Positions 27,833-37,142 of a DNA stretch of 64,000 bases are shown in pieces. Location: NCBI RefSeq assembly GCF_000014745.1, contig NC_008347.1, positions 186,001 through 250,000 on the forward strand. Direction: 5' to 3'. The DNA comes from Maricaulis maris MCS10. GTDB lineage: Bacteria > Pseudomonadota > Alphaproteobacteria > Caulobacterales > Maricaulaceae. The position numbers and the translations under genes are program-made. The notes beneath the pieces were generated by a model, which was not told the origin of the DNA, did not search any database, and saw only the letters and a program-made list of their open reading frames with translations. Every line of letters begins with the position of its first letter. The stretch's first letter is position 1.

Positions 27833-29746
27833 ATGCGAATGATATCTCGGCGATTGTTTTTGGGCGCGTCTGCAGCGGTAGGCGGCGCCGCGACGACCGG
27901 CCTACTACCAGCTTGGGCACAATCCGCTGGCGCTGCAAATCTTAATGGCTTGAGAGCGCTGTCCGGTCAAATTTTCGACCTCACGATTGGTCACGCGAAT
28001 GCACTGATTGACGGGCAGGCGGGAGATGCGATCACAGTCAATGATCAATTGCCCGCCCCGTTACTTCGGTGGCGTGAAGGCGATGAGATCACTTTGCGTG
28101 TTCATAATACGCTCAGTGAAGACACATCTATCCATTGGCACGGACTGTTATTGCCGTTTCAGATGGACGGTGTGCCCGGTGTGACGTTTCCGGGTATCCG
28201 CCCAGGTGAGACATTCACCTATCGCTTTCCGATCCGACAGGCGGGCACCTACTGGTATCACAGCCATTCTGGACTTCAGGAACAAATGGGCCATTACGGG
28301 CCAATTATCATTGAACCGGCTCGACCGGATCCAGTGGCCTATGACCGCGAATATGTTGTCGTCCTCTCCGACTATACGTTCGAGGGGCCTCATCGTGTTT
28401 TCGAGAAGCTCATGAAAATGAGCGACACTTACAACTTCCAACAACGCACACTGTCAGATTTCGTTGAGTCGTCCCGTCAAAATGGACTGCTTTCCGCGCT
28501 CCGCGATCGCACCATGTGGGGTCAGATGCGCATGAGTCCGACCGACATATCCGACGTCACGGCCGCCACACTTGAATATCTCGTCAATGGTCATGGTCCC
28601 GCGGACAATTGGACGGGTCTCTTTACACCTGGAGAGCGCGTGCGATTGCGCTTCATCAACGCTTCGGCGATGACGATCTTCAACGTGCGCTTCCCAGATC
28701 TGCCGATGACAATCGTTCAAGCGGACGGCCTGAATGTTCAACCTGTTGAGATAGACGAATTCCAGATTGGAGTCGCTGAAACTTACGATGTCATCGTGCA
28801 GCCGCAGGACGATCGTGCCTACACGCTGATGTGCGAGTCGATCGATCGTAGCGGGTTCGCCCGCGCAACTTTGGCACCGCGCACCGGTATGGTGGCAGCA
28901 GTACCGCCGCTTCGGCCGCGACCAACCCTGACGATGCAAGACATGGGCATGGACCACGGCGCTATGGGACATGAAGGTATGGACCACGGTAGGCCTTCGT
29001 CGCCGAGCGCCGATCATGCTGCGATGGGTCACACACCATCGTCAGGTTCACCGAATACCAGCGGCCACTCTGGCCACATGGATCATGCGTCGATGGGTCA
29101 TGACGCTCAACCGGTTAATGAGACCCACATGTCACCGATGCCAATAAGTGGACAGCAACGCCACGACCACCCGCGGGGCCCGGGCGTTGCGAATGTCGCG
29201 ATGCAACCGACATCAAGGCTTGGTGAACCGGGCGCGGGGCTTACCGATGTTGATCATCGGGTGCTGGTTTACACCGATCTAAAAAGTCTTGAACGAAATC
29301 CGGATACCCGTCCGCCGGGGCGAGAAGTCGAGGTTCATCTCACTTCCAATATGGAACGCTATATGTGGTCGTTTGACGGGCGCCGCTGGAGTGAAGTGGT
29401 CGATCCCATCCAGTTTTACCAAGGCGAACGCGTACGCTTGACGATGGTCAACGACACTATGATGCCGCATCCGATCCATCTTCACGGTATGTTTTTCGAT
29501 GTCGTAAACGGCGAAAGCGCCCACAAACCGCGTAAACACACCATCACCGTTAAGCCCGGTGAAAAACTCTCTGTGGACGTCACCCCCGAAGACGTCGGTG
29601 ATTGGGCCTTCCACTGTCATCTTCTCTACCACATGCACGCTGGCATGTTCCAAGTGGTTTCAGTCCTCCCAGAAGAAACGGGACATTCAATGCATGATCC
29701 TCAAAACGGCCAGCACCAAGGTCATAACCCGCATGGAGATCATTGA
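27833..29746 (+). CDS. CopA/PcoA-type multicopper oxidase (periplasmic copper resistance)
   Basis: A 637-residue periplasmic multicopper oxidase that detoxifies Cu(I). A twin-arginine signal (SRRLFLGASAAVGG) is present. Copper-site motifs are IHWHG, WYHSHSG, HPIHLHG and HCHLLYHMHAGM, giving type 1, 2 and 3 sites. A Met/His-rich stretch at about 365-430 (MDHGAMGHEGMDHG and related repeats) is the extra Cu(I)-binding region of this family. The name CopA here is distinct from the ATPase at 5.1 kb, so no symbol is given. GGTGGAGG precedes the ATG. The stop overlaps the copB start (TGATG). Expression probably depends on the motif at 27688. Confidence 0.95.
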   Translation: MRMISRRLFLGASAAVGGAATTGLLPAWAQSAGAANLNGLRALSGQIFDLTIGHANALIDGQAGDAITVNDQLPAPLLRWREGDEITLRVHNTLSEDTSIHWHGLLLPFQMDGVPGVTFPGIRPGETFTYRFPIRQAGTYWYHSHSGLQEQMGHYGPIIIEPARPDPVAYDREYVVVLSDYTFEGPHRVFEKLMKMSDTYNFQQRTLSDFVESSRQNGLLSALRDRTMWGQMRMSPTDISDVTAATLEYLVNGHGPADNWTGLFTPGERVRLRFINASAMTIFNVRFPDLPMTIVQADGLNVQPVEIDEFQIGVAETYDVIVQPQDDRAYTLMCESIDRSGFARATLAPRTGMVAAVPPLRPRPTLTMQDMGMDHGAMGHEGMDHGRPSSPSADHAAMGHTPSSGSPNTSGHSGHMDHASMGHDAQPVNETHMSPMPISGQQRHDHPRGPGVANVAMQPTSRLGEPGAGLTDVDHRVLVYTDLKSLERNPDTRPPGREVEVHLTSNMERYMWSFDGRRWSEVVDPIQFYQGERVRLTMVNDTMMPHPIHLHGMFFDVVNGESAHKPRKHTITVKPGEKLSVDVTPEDVGDWAFHCHLLYHMHAGMFQVVSVLPEETGHSMHDPQNGQHQGHNPHGDH

Positions 29747-30528
29747 TGAGACCTCTGCTGGGAGTTGCTGCCTCTTTACTTATGTTGTTTTCACTGACCC
29801 CGCTCGCGAAGGCGCAAAACCAAGCTGACGCCTATTATCCGCCGGCAGAAATGGAAGCCGCTCGCGAAGCATTGCGCGAGGGCGCTGGAGGCCAACGTCT
29901 ATTTTTCTTGCAAACCGATCGATTGGAGTATCAATCGCGCCGGGATGATGAAGAAATAGCGCTCTGGGATGTAAATGCCTGGTATGGTGGCCGCATCAAT
30001 CGCGTTTGGGTGAAAAGCGAAGCCGAATACGAGCTTGAAGCCGGCGCTTTTGAGGAGGCTGAGCTCCAGGTTCTATTTAGTCGGGCGATCACGCCGTACT
30101 TCGACTTCCAAGCGGGTATCCGCCAGGACTTTGAACCGGACCCAATGCGTACTCATGCCGTTTTAGGTATCCAAGGCCTCGCCCCTTATTGGTTCGAGGT
30201 CGATGGCGCTGTGTTTCTCAGCGATGAGGGTGAGCTAACGGGGCAGCTCGAGACGGAATATGAGCTCTTGCTAACACAAAGGCTCATTCTTCAACCGCGC
30301 GCCGAGATCAGCTGGTCGGCAGAGGACATTCCAGAGTTGGAAATCGGAAGTGGTTTGAACAATGCCGAGATCGGGCTGCGGTTGCGTTATGAGCTGCGCA
30401 GAGAGTTTGCACCTTATCTTGGCGTGGAATGGTCACGCAGTTTCGGCAGTACGGCCGACTATGTGACAGCGGCCGGCGGCCGTACGGAAGACACCGCTTT
30501 GGTAGCGGGGTTGCGAATTTGGTTTTGA
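29746..30528 (+). CDS. copB: Copper resistance protein B (outer membrane)
   Basis: A 260-residue outer-membrane beta-barrel protein with a signal peptide (LLGVAASLLMLFSLTPLAKAQ) and the typical CopB/PcoB segments RLFFLQTDRLEYQSR, AWYGGRINRVWVKSEAE, FDFQAGIRQDFEPDPMRTHAVLGIQGLAPYWFE and a C-terminal LVAGLRIWF strand. It lacks the long His/Met-rich N-terminal repeat seen in some CopB proteins. It is translationally coupled to the oxidase gene and is thought to bind or route copper at the outer membrane. Confidence 0.93.
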   Translation: MRPLLGVAASLLMLFSLTPLAKAQNQADAYYPPAEMEAAREALREGAGGQRLFFLQTDRLEYQSRRDDEEIALWDVNAWYGGRINRVWVKSEAEYELEAGAFEEAELQVLFSRAITPYFDFQAGIRQDFEPDPMRTHAVLGIQGLAPYWFEVDGAVFLSDEGELTGQLETEYELLLTQRLILQPRAEISWSAEDIPELEIGSGLNNAEIGLRLRYELRREFAPYLGVEWSRSFGSTADYVTAAGGRTEDTALVAGLRIWF

Positions 30529-30568
30529 GTGTGGGGCACTCCCCACTTGGTAGATTAAGGAGAATGAC

Positions 30569-30916
30569 ATGAAAAAAATGCTGGTTGTAAGTCTCGGCGC
30601 GGTGAGTCTCGCCCTGGTCGGCGGATCTGCTTTTGCCCAGGATCATAGTCATGGTGGTCACGACCACGATGCCGCGTCGCAAATGCCGACGATGGAAGAG
30701 TGCCAGGCGATGCACGACGAGATGATGGGCGACAGTTCGGACCATCACGACGAGGCATCTCGCCGAGCGATGATGGAAAACATGGACGAAGCCAAGCGTA
30801 CACGCATGCAGCAATGCCACGAAATGATGCAATCAATGCATGGTCACGGTCAGGACGAAGATCAAGCCGCTCAAGGTCACGATCATCAAACGGCCGATAC
30901 CGGTCACCGGCATTGA
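30569..30916 (+). CDS. Small His/Met-rich periplasmic metal-binding protein
   Basis: A 115-residue protein with a signal peptide ending at GSAFAQD. The mature part is about one third His, Met, Asp and Glu, with HSHGGHDHD at the start, MxxxM and HxxM spacings in the centre (ECQAMHDEMMG, QQCHEMMQSMHGHG) and an HRH end. Two cysteines may add to metal binding. AAGGAG precedes the ATG, 40 bases after copB. It probably sequesters copper in the periplasm. No named family is certain. A strong hairpin follows. Confidence 0.75.
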   Translation: MKKMLVVSLGAVSLALVGGSAFAQDHSHGGHDHDAASQMPTMEECQAMHDEMMGDSSDHHDEASRRAMMENMDEAKRTRMQQCHEMMQSMHGHGQDEDQAAQGHDHQTADTGHRH

Positions 30917-30930
30917 TTTGAGCGGATGGC

Positions 30931-30961
30931 TTAGACGGAGAGACTAGGGCTCTCCGTCTAA
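30931..30961 (+). terminator. Transcription terminator-like hairpin after the copAB cluster
   Basis: Perfect 12-bp stem TTAGACGGAGAG / CTCTCCGTCTAA with a 7-base loop, 15 bases after the stop codon. A T-rich tail is missing, but its position and strength suit transcript end formation. Confidence 0.7.
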
Positions 30962-31217
30962 TCCCGACGCTATAACAATGAATATGCGTCCGAAACACTC
31001 CGCCGCCATCGACCTTCGTTCGGTGCGGCGCGACGCGAAATCGGTCGGAATCAGTGTGGATATTGGTTTTTGTGCCGACTTGCTCAACGGAGCCCTCCGA
31101 GACACAAGAACCGCTACCAAACTGGCCTGATCGCAACAACAATCCGATTGGATATGTCATCGCGGATTGCCATGACTTAGGCAGTGCAGGATAGCGCTCG
31201 CTCGAAGGGACAAAATC

Positions 31218-31973
31218 ATGACAAGTTTTTTGCGGTGGACGATCCGAGTTCACAAATGGATTGCTTTGATCGTCGGGATCCAGATCATATTGTGGGTCGC
31301 GGGCGGCGTCGTAATGACCGTCTTGTCTATAGAAAGCGTGCGCGGCGAACATAACATAGCCGTATCAGCTCCCTTCGCGATCCAGCCGGCGAATTTAATA
31401 TCGCCGCAATCGGCGATCGACGTTTTGGAACTTGATGAGGGCGTTTTGGAAGTTCGCCTTCAGACTTGGCAAGATCAGCCTGTCTACAATGTTTTCCGCT
31501 TGGACGGGTCCAGTTCCCTCGTGGACGCGCGCACCGGCGAGCGTATAACTCCGATCTCTGAAGAAACTGCGGTTGCAGTCGCCCTAAGCGACTATGCCGG
31601 TGACCCGCAAATCGAAGTCGTAGAGTTTTTCGCTGAACCGACCTGGGAATATCGCCGGCCCGGTTCAGCGTGGCGGATCAGCTTCGCCGATGGGGAAGGC
31701 ACGCGAATTTACGTTTCACCAGACACCGGCCTGGTTACAGCGCGCAGAAACGATCGATGGCGCTTTTTCGATTTCTTCTGGATGCTCCACATCATGGACT
31801 ATGAGGAGCGGGAAGATTTTAACACCTTCCACCTTCAAGCTTTCGCGGTGCTGGCGCTCATATCGGTTTTGGCCGGCTTTGTTCTTCTTATTATTCGAAT
31901 GCAAAGGCTGGTTCGTGTTGAGATGGCAAAGCGCAAGCTGAAACGCTCTACCCCTCAGTCTACGCAATCATAG
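31218..31973 (+). CDS. PepSY-domain membrane protein
   Basis: A 251-residue protein with an N-terminal helix (WTIRVHKWIALIVGIQIILWVAGGVVM), a periplasmic region holding PepSY-like elements (RISFADGEGTRIYVSPDTGLV) and a C-terminal helix. The motif FFWMLHIMDY is typical of the short PepSY_TM proteins near copper and iron genes. These may reduce metal or regulate proteases; the function is not known. The 256 bases upstream hold only the hairpin described, with no second copy of the regulon motif found. Confidence 0.75.
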   Translation: MTSFLRWTIRVHKWIALIVGIQIILWVAGGVVMTVLSIESVRGEHNIAVSAPFAIQPANLISPQSAIDVLELDEGVLEVRLQTWQDQPVYNVFRLDGSSSLVDARTGERITPISEETAVAVALSDYAGDPQIEVVEFFAEPTWEYRRPGSAWRISFADGEGTRIYVSPDTGLVTARRNDRWRFFDFFWMLHIMDYEEREDFNTFHLQAFAVLALISVLAGFVLLIIRMQRLVRVEMAKRKLKRSTPQSTQS

Positions 31974-32212
31974 CGACGTGGAGCCGATTGATAATGTCGC
32001 GCAGGGACCGGATCAATTGTGACGCCAGCGCGAAACCAATGGTTGGTTGAATTCGGCCGCTTGGAAGTGCGTCAGACTTGGCCTAATTGGGCGTGACTAA
32101 GCGGCTGAGTACCACTGAGTGTTTGAGGGGGAATGAAACTATGGCTTCGCCGTGGGACGCTATTCTCCCCAACGCACGCCATTGTGATAACAGCGCTTAA
32201 GTGTAGACATAC

Positions 32213-32527
32213 ATGACGAACTTCGCAGATATGAAACCCGTCGCCGAAAAAGTGGCTGACGTTATGAAAACGCTCGCACATGCCAATCGTCTATTAGCGT
32301 TGTGTGCGATGATGGAATGCGAGCGCTCGGTCGGCGAACTTGCAGGCAGCCTCAATATGCGCGCCCAGGCCATGTCACAGCAATTAGCGATATTGAGGAA
32401 CAAGGGTTTGGTCAGAACTCGCCGTGACGGACAAACCGTCTACTACTCGCTCGCGAGCGAAGAAATACGCTCCCTGATGAACTCATTATATGCGACCTAT
32501 TGCACACCGCCGTCCGAGCACCAATGA
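32213..32527 (+). CDS. ArsR/SmtB-family transcriptional regulator
   Basis: A 104-residue winged-helix repressor. The helix-turn-helix SVGELAGSLNMRAQAMSQQLAILRNKGLVRTRRDGQTVYYSL is canonical. The ELCVC metal motif on helix 3 is missing; possible sensing cysteines are C34, C39 and one near the C-terminus (ATYCTPP), a pattern more like thiol or persulfide sensors than zinc sensors. The palindromes upstream of the DUF2892/MMPL operon 1.7 kb away are a candidate target. The 239 bases between this gene and the PepSY gene contain nothing else I recognise. Confidence 0.88.
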   Translation: MTNFADMKPVAEKVADVMKTLAHANRLLALCAMMECERSVGELAGSLNMRAQAMSQQLAILRNKGLVRTRRDGQTVYYSLASEEIRSLMNSLYATYCTPPSEHQ

Positions 32528-32618
32528 ACGTTCCCAGATCAGGAACAATATCCTCCGACCCAAATCTTGCACGTTTTGAACCGTTCTTGGTGCGTGCCGA
32601 TGATGCTGGCGGCAATAT

Positions 32619-33194
32619 CTAAAACTTCAGAGCGCCCAGACATGCCCACATCACTTTTCCGTCCCTGTCGTGTGTTGACCAGTGATCAGCCCGAATTTGA
32701 AATCTTCGGCTTGCCTCTTGTGGACGAATAACAACTACGCTTTCGCGATGCGTTGCTAGAAATCCATACTTAAACGCTCCGCTCGCGTCGAGATTTCGAT
32801 AATCGTCCACGAGATCACCATCAAAAACATCCAACACAGATCGATCTAGGAGAGCATGGGCGCGAATGCCCGAGGCTTCTTGAAACCCCAAAGAGACACA
32901 CCGGATACATCCATCATTTGTTACGCCCAGCCCAATAGCCGCCGTGCGCGCAAGAAATGAGACTACGTCGTGCCAAGGTTCCAGTTCGTCGATCAACTCG
33001 AGGGTTCGGATTATTTTCGCTTGCATCGATGAACTGGGGAAGCTGCCGGCGCTTTCCCATCGCGAAACTTGTGGCTGGGTAACACCCAGGGACGCTGCCA
33101 ATGTCGATTGTGTGCAGTTTTTTCGAATGCGGTAATTTCTAAGCCGGTCCGCCCAGAGCGTTTGTCTTTCACCATTCGAATTTGGCGTCAGCAT
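32619..33194 (-). CDS. XRE-family HTH protein with PAS-like C-terminal domain
   Basis: A 191-residue regulator. The N-terminal Cro/CI-type HTH (NCTQSTLAASLGVTQPQVSRWES, about 27-50) is followed by a region of about 110 residues with a PAS-like pattern (AIGLGVTNDGCIRCVSLGFQEASG). The ligand and targets are unknown. It is transcribed alone, convergent with the ArsR gene with 91 bases between them. Base composition is like that of the island genes. Confidence 0.7.
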   Translation of the reverse strand: MLTPNSNGERQTLWADRLRNYRIRKNCTQSTLAASLGVTQPQVSRWESAGSFPSSSMQAKIIRTLELIDELEPWHDVVSFLARTAAIGLGVTNDGCIRCVSLGFQEASGIRAHALLDRSVLDVFDGDLVDDYRNLDASGAFKYGFLATHRESVVVIRPQEASRRFQIRADHWSTHDRDGKVMWACLGALKF

Positions 33195-33706
33195 AGCCTG
33201 CCTTTCTCATATCAGACTCCGCGAACCAACACACTGTGGGCTTTTTGATCAGAGCAAGGCGTTTACGCTGGTGTCGGCTGTTCCCCTCATGCAGCTGCAG
33301 TGGCGCGGACCACATGTATATGAGAACGAGCTCGCGTGGATCCAGAATTTGACTACCTCATTCAGGTCGATCATCGCCATCGTTGCCGGGCAGTATTAGA
33401 TGAATGCAAGCCTATTGTCCGTTTGGCGCCGCGATCCGCGCTTCAACTCGTGTATGACGCGGCAGTCGTCCCTCCTCGCCGGTCGAAATCGGGGCTGTCG
33501 ATGCGGAAGAAGCGCTCAATAATGGTAACGACCTATCCCGTTACTTCGCCGTGACTGCTAGGCCGCACCGTCCAGGGCGCAATGAAACTCTCAAATCCTT
33601 GACCTGGATTAACGAGCCAGGTCCCCGGTGCCTCCCGCGGTGAAAACCAGGTCATCGAATTTTTGGGAAAGATCTCTGAATTGAATGCGCCGATGGCACG
33701 TTCTGA
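33195..33706. other. Intergenic stretch with no convincing gene
   Basis: The only sizeable open frame is 33336-33554 (+, 72 codons), with no good ribosome-binding site and no recognised family; I do not call it. No repeat or promoter motif was identified. Confidence 0.5.
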
Positions 33707-33976
33707 TTATCGATTGAATATTCGGCTGATCGGCACGATGAGCACGGCGATATACCAACCGTATCCATAAGCGCCGATGGCGCCAAAGAGCACGCCTTGA
33801 GGCGTGAGCCACTCAAACCCGGGGAGGAGCGGGGCCCACGCCTCATGCATCCGAAAGATGTCCGGTACGAGAAGGCCGAACAGGATGCAAAGCACATATG
33901 TGACGAGCAGAAAACTCGAGAGCGTTAGACCGAGAGGAATGACGCGGACCATCGCAAGGGGGGGGGACTTGTCCAT
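33707..33976 (-). CDS. Small DUF5676-type membrane protein
   Basis: An 89-residue protein with two long hydrophobic helices (LTLSSFLLVTYVLCILFGLL and VLFGAIGAYGYGWYIAVLIV) and the intervening RMHEAWAPLLPGFEWLT segment characteristic of DUF5676. The family is of unknown function and occurs near copper and mercury resistance genes. GGAGG lies upstream, and a perfect copy of the regulon promoter ends 29 bases before the start codon, which supports a metal-responsive role. Confidence 0.75.
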   Translation of the reverse strand: MDKSPPLAMVRVIPLGLTLSSFLLVTYVLCILFGLLVPDIFRMHEAWAPLLPGFEWLTPQGVLFGAIGAYGYGWYIAVLIVPISRIFNR

Positions 33977-34005
33977 TTCTATTTCCTCCCGGTCGTAACA
34001 ATTCG

Positions 34006-34033
34006 ATTACGCAGCGCTCAGCCCCTCCCCTCA
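34006..34033 (-). promoter_or_regulatory. Putative ECF-type promoter (regulon motif) for the DUF5676 gene
   Basis: Minus strand: TGAGGG (34033-34028), 16-bp spacer, CGTAAT (34011-34006). Exact consensus and spacing. Confidence 0.75.
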
Positions 34034-34209
34034 GAAAAAGTGACCCCTTGGCAGTCGCTATTCGATCCGGCCAGCGTCTAGCCGATTAGATTGAGGGGTA
34101 AGAGAGCGGTCGTCGTAAGTCCCTTGCGCATCACTCTTGGTGTTCGGCTCCACCAGTCGTGCCCAATGGGCGCGCTAGAAGAAATGGGGTGCCGAGAAAC
34201 ACGTCATTT

Positions 34210-34256
34210 GCAATATTGCATATTTGCGTTTATATGCACATAATATTGCGCAATAT
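34210..34256 (+). promoter_or_regulatory. Pair of A/T-rich palindromes, probable repressor operators
   Basis: GCAATATTGC (34210-34219) and ATATTGCGCAATAT (34243-34256) are perfect palindromes sharing the half-site GCAATAT. They lie 10 and 47 bases before the DUF2892 start codon, in an otherwise A/T-rich stretch. This layout suits an ArsR/BigR-like repressor. Confidence 0.65.
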
Positions 34257-34265
34257 GGAGCCGTC

Positions 34266-34469
34266 ATGGCTATCGATCAATGGGTGTTTCGCTTCGCCGG
34301 CATCTTCGTCATTGCCAGTCTAGGACTCGGCCTTTGGGTGCATCCGTTTTGGTTCGCGTTTACCGCATTTGTTGGTGTGAACATGTTCCAAGCTTCGTTT
34401 TCGGGCTTTTGCCCGCTCGCGAAAATTCTTCGGTGGGCTGGAATGAAGCCGGGCGCGGCCTTCCACTAA
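34266..34469 (+). CDS. DUF2892 (YgaP transmembrane-like) protein
   Basis: A 67-residue membrane protein: IDQWVFRFAGIFVIASLGLGLWV, a second helix, then FSGFCPLAKILRWAGMKPG, which is the conserved end of DUF2892 (TGFCP motif variant). The ATG at 34266 has GGAG upstream; an in-frame upstream start would run through the palindromic operator. DUF2892 proteins often occur with rhodanese or sulfide genes; here the partner is an MMPL exporter. Function is unknown. Confidence 0.78.
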   Translation: MAIDQWVFRFAGIFVIASLGLGLWVHPFWFAFTAFVGVNMFQASFSGFCPLAKILRWAGMKPGAAFH

Positions 34470-34487
34470 ACTCCCCAAACTGAAAGC

Positions 34488-37142
34488 GTGTCACTTATGA
34501 CTGCCATTACTGATGCCGCCATTCGTCGCCCCCGGTTCGTGCTTTGGCTGGCTGGTCTATTGAGTGTTTTCTGGATTGTGTTGGTTGCTGTTCCGAGCGT
34601 GTTTGATGTTCCAACGCTCAATGGTTTGCGCATCGACACCGACCCAGAAAATATGTTGGCCGAAGACGAGCCTGTTCGAGCCTTTCACAATGAGATGATG
34701 GCGGAGTTCGGCCTCTATGATTTCATAGTGGTCGGCGTGGTTGAGGAGACGCATCCCAACGGCGTTTTCAACGCACAGACGCTCGGCGATGTTCTCGAGC
34801 TAGCCCGATTCGCCGAAACCATCCGATGGGGTAACGAAAGCGCACCAGAAGGCGTTATCGCCTCGGAGATCTTAGCCCCAAACCGAGTTGATGTTGTCGA
34901 ACAGGCGGGTCTTGGCGCAGTGCGCTTCGATTGGTTGATGGCGGAGGCACCAGCTAATGATGCTGAAGCAATAGCAGTTCGAGATCGCGCGCTGAGCATC
35001 CCCACACTATCTGACACACTGGTTTCTGGTGATGGCCGCGCTATGGCGCTCTACATCCCTATTCGAGAAAAGAACGATAGCTACCGGGTGGCATCTCGGC
35101 TTCGCGAACACATTGAAGCTGCTTCGAGTCCTGCCGAGTTTCATATCACCGGCCTACCGATCGCCCAGGATCAATTCGGCGTGGAGATGTTTAAGCAAAT
35201 GGCCATTTCCGCACCTGCGGCGATGGTGCTTATTCTTGTTTTGATGTGGCTCTTTTTTCGCAATCTGAGCCTTGTTCTGGCACCGATGGTCGTCGCGATG
35301 GTGTCAGTTGTCGGTGCGATGGGTCTGCTGATCGCAACAGGGCAGACCGTGCACATTATGAGCTCGATGATCCCGATTTTCGTGATGCCAATCGCGGTAC
35401 TTGATGCGGTGCACATCCTCTCAGATTTTTATGACCGATATCCGCATATCAAGAATCGAAGGAAGACGCTCAACGTGGTCATGTCAGAGCTCTGGCGACC
35501 TATGTTGTTCACAACCCTGACCACATGCGCCGGTTTTCTCTCACTTGCGTTGACGCCAATCCCCCCGGTTCAGGTTTTTGGTCTGTTCGTCGCTTTCGGC
35601 GTGTTTTTGGCGTGGCTTTTCACGGTCACTCTTATCCCCGCCTACATCATGTGTATGCCTGAACGGGCTTTTGCGAAATTCGGCAATGCCGGTCCTCAAA
35701 CAAACGAAAAGACGGTCGGCAGCACATCCTTTCTCGACCGTATGCTGCAACCCTTGGGCCGCTTCGTCGTGCGCCGATCATGGCGTGTGGCAGTGATTTT
35801 CATCCTTGCGATCGGTGTAGCGATCGTCGGATTGAGCCGGATTGAAATTAATGACAATCCGGTCAAATGGTTCGCGGAAGATCATGATATTCGGGTCGCC
35901 GACCGGGCGCTTAATGCGCGCTTTGGAGGCACCTATATGGCTTACCTAACGCTTGCACCGTCGAGCGAGTTAACCGCTGCTGCGGCGCGCGAAGATGTTC
36001 TTGAGCGGCTCGCCGCATTGCCCGGACCAGAAGCGGCGGCATTTGCAGCCCAACTTCCATCGGCTCGGTCGGAGGCTTCATCCTTTACTGGCTTTCTTGA
36101 CACGCTCGCAGCGCTCGCTGACAGGCGTGCCGCTGAACCTGGAGCAAATTGGCTAGCGTGGGACGACATAGCCCTGGTCATTGCGCAGACACGCAGTACA
36201 GCTGACGTGTTCAAACGCCCAGAAATGCTGACCTATCTAGAAGGCCTGCAGGCTCACCTGACCGATCTCGACCAGGTCGGAAACACAATTGCCCTTCCAG
36301 ATATTGTTAAAACGATCCATCGCGAGCTCTTCGAGAGCGATCCACAAGCCTATCGCGTGCCCGACACCCAACGAGCCATCGCTCAAACACTACTTTCTTT
36401 CCAGAACAGCCACCGGCCTCAAGACCTCTTTCGACTCGTCACGCCAGACTATCGGCGTGCCAATGTCTGGGTGCAACTTACCAGCGGTGACAATCAGGAC
36501 ATGACGGCTGTTCTGCGCGCGGTTGATCACTACCTCGAGGACAACCCCCCGCCGCTTGCGGTTGATCATGAATGGTTCGGGCTCACTTACATCAACGTTA
36601 TCTGGCAGGAAAAAATGGTCACCGGCATGGCCTATGCGCTGCTAGGTGGATTTGCGGCGGTATTGATCTTGATGACCGCTTTGTTTCGGTCATTCGCCTG
36701 GGGCGTGCTGAGCATGATCCCGTTGACCGTTACGATCGCGCTGATCTATGGCGTGATTGGATTGGTTGGCAAAGACTACGATATGCCGATCGCTGTCCTG
36801 TCTTCGTTGAGTCTAGGTTTGGCGGTCGACTATGCGATCCATTTTGCGGTTCGCAGTCGTCAGATATATGATGACGTAGGAGATTGGACTGAAACGGCTC
36901 GCCTTGCTTTTGGTGAACCGGCGCGCGCCATCGTACGCAACGTTATTGTCATCGGCGCCGGTTTTTTACCACTTCTTCTCTCCCCGCTCGTTCCCTATCA
37001 AATTGTTGGCGTGTTCATCTCCGCAATCTTGGTATCTGCCGGACTAGCCTCACTCTTGGGGTTGCCCGCGCTTATCACGCTCTTCCAAGCCAGGCTGTTT
37101 AAACACACCGCTTCGAACCCTGACACAGGAGGTCCCGCATGA
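34488..37142 (+). CDS. MMPL/RND-superfamily exporter
   Basis: An 884-residue membrane protein with the RND topology: an N-terminal helix, a periplasmic domain, a bundle of helices, and a repeat of this. It belongs to the MMPL/hydrophobe-exporter branch (PIFVMPIAVLDAVHILSDFYDR and SLGLAVDYAIHFAVRSRQ are the TM4 and TM10 motifs with acidic residues). It begins with GTG 34488 or ATG 34497. Paired with a LolA-like protein and a beta-barrel protein, it may move lipids or hydrophobic compounds to the outer membrane. It overlaps the next gene by 4 bases. Confidence 0.88.
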   Translation: MSLMTAITDAAIRRPRFVLWLAGLLSVFWIVLVAVPSVFDVPTLNGLRIDTDPENMLAEDEPVRAFHNEMMAEFGLYDFIVVGVVEETHPNGVFNAQTLGDVLELARFAETIRWGNESAPEGVIASEILAPNRVDVVEQAGLGAVRFDWLMAEAPANDAEAIAVRDRALSIPTLSDTLVSGDGRAMALYIPIREKNDSYRVASRLREHIEAASSPAEFHITGLPIAQDQFGVEMFKQMAISAPAAMVLILVLMWLFFRNLSLVLAPMVVAMVSVVGAMGLLIATGQTVHIMSSMIPIFVMPIAVLDAVHILSDFYDRYPHIKNRRKTLNVVMSELWRPMLFTTLTTCAGFLSLALTPIPPVQVFGLFVAFGVFLAWLFTVTLIPAYIMCMPERAFAKFGNAGPQTNEKTVGSTSFLDRMLQPLGRFVVRRSWRVAVIFILAIGVAIVGLSRIEINDNPVKWFAEDHDIRVADRALNARFGGTYMAYLTLAPSSELTAAAAREDVLERLAALPGPEAAAFAAQLPSARSEASSFTGFLDTLAALADRRAAEPGANWLAWDDIALVIAQTRSTADVFKRPEMLTYLEGLQAHLTDLDQVGNTIALPDIVKTIHRELFESDPQAYRVPDTQRAIAQTLLSFQNSHRPQDLFRLVTPDYRRANVWVQLTSGDNQDMTAVLRAVDHYLEDNPPPLAVDHEWFGLTYINVIWQEKMVTGMAYALLGGFAAVLILMTALFRSFAWGVLSMIPLTVTIALIYGVIGLVGKDYDMPIAVLSSLSLGLAVDYAIHFAVRSRQIYDDVGDWTETARLAFGEPARAIVRNVIVIGAGFLPLLLSPLVPYQIVGVFISAILVSAGLASLLGLPALITLFQARLFKHTASNPDTGGPA

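Noticed and set aside
30531-30546. GTGGGG-CACT-CCCCAC hairpin after copB as a terminator
   Set aside because: The stem is only 6 bp without a T run and the next gene starts 23 bases later; at most it is a weak attenuator.
32124-32151. TGAGGG upstream of the ArsR gene as a twelfth regulon promoter
   Set aside because: At the 16-bp spacing the second block reads TTCGCC, not CGTAAT.
33336-33554. Plus-strand open frame of 72 codons
   Set aside because: No ribosome-binding site, family or conserved motif; basic, low-information C-terminus.
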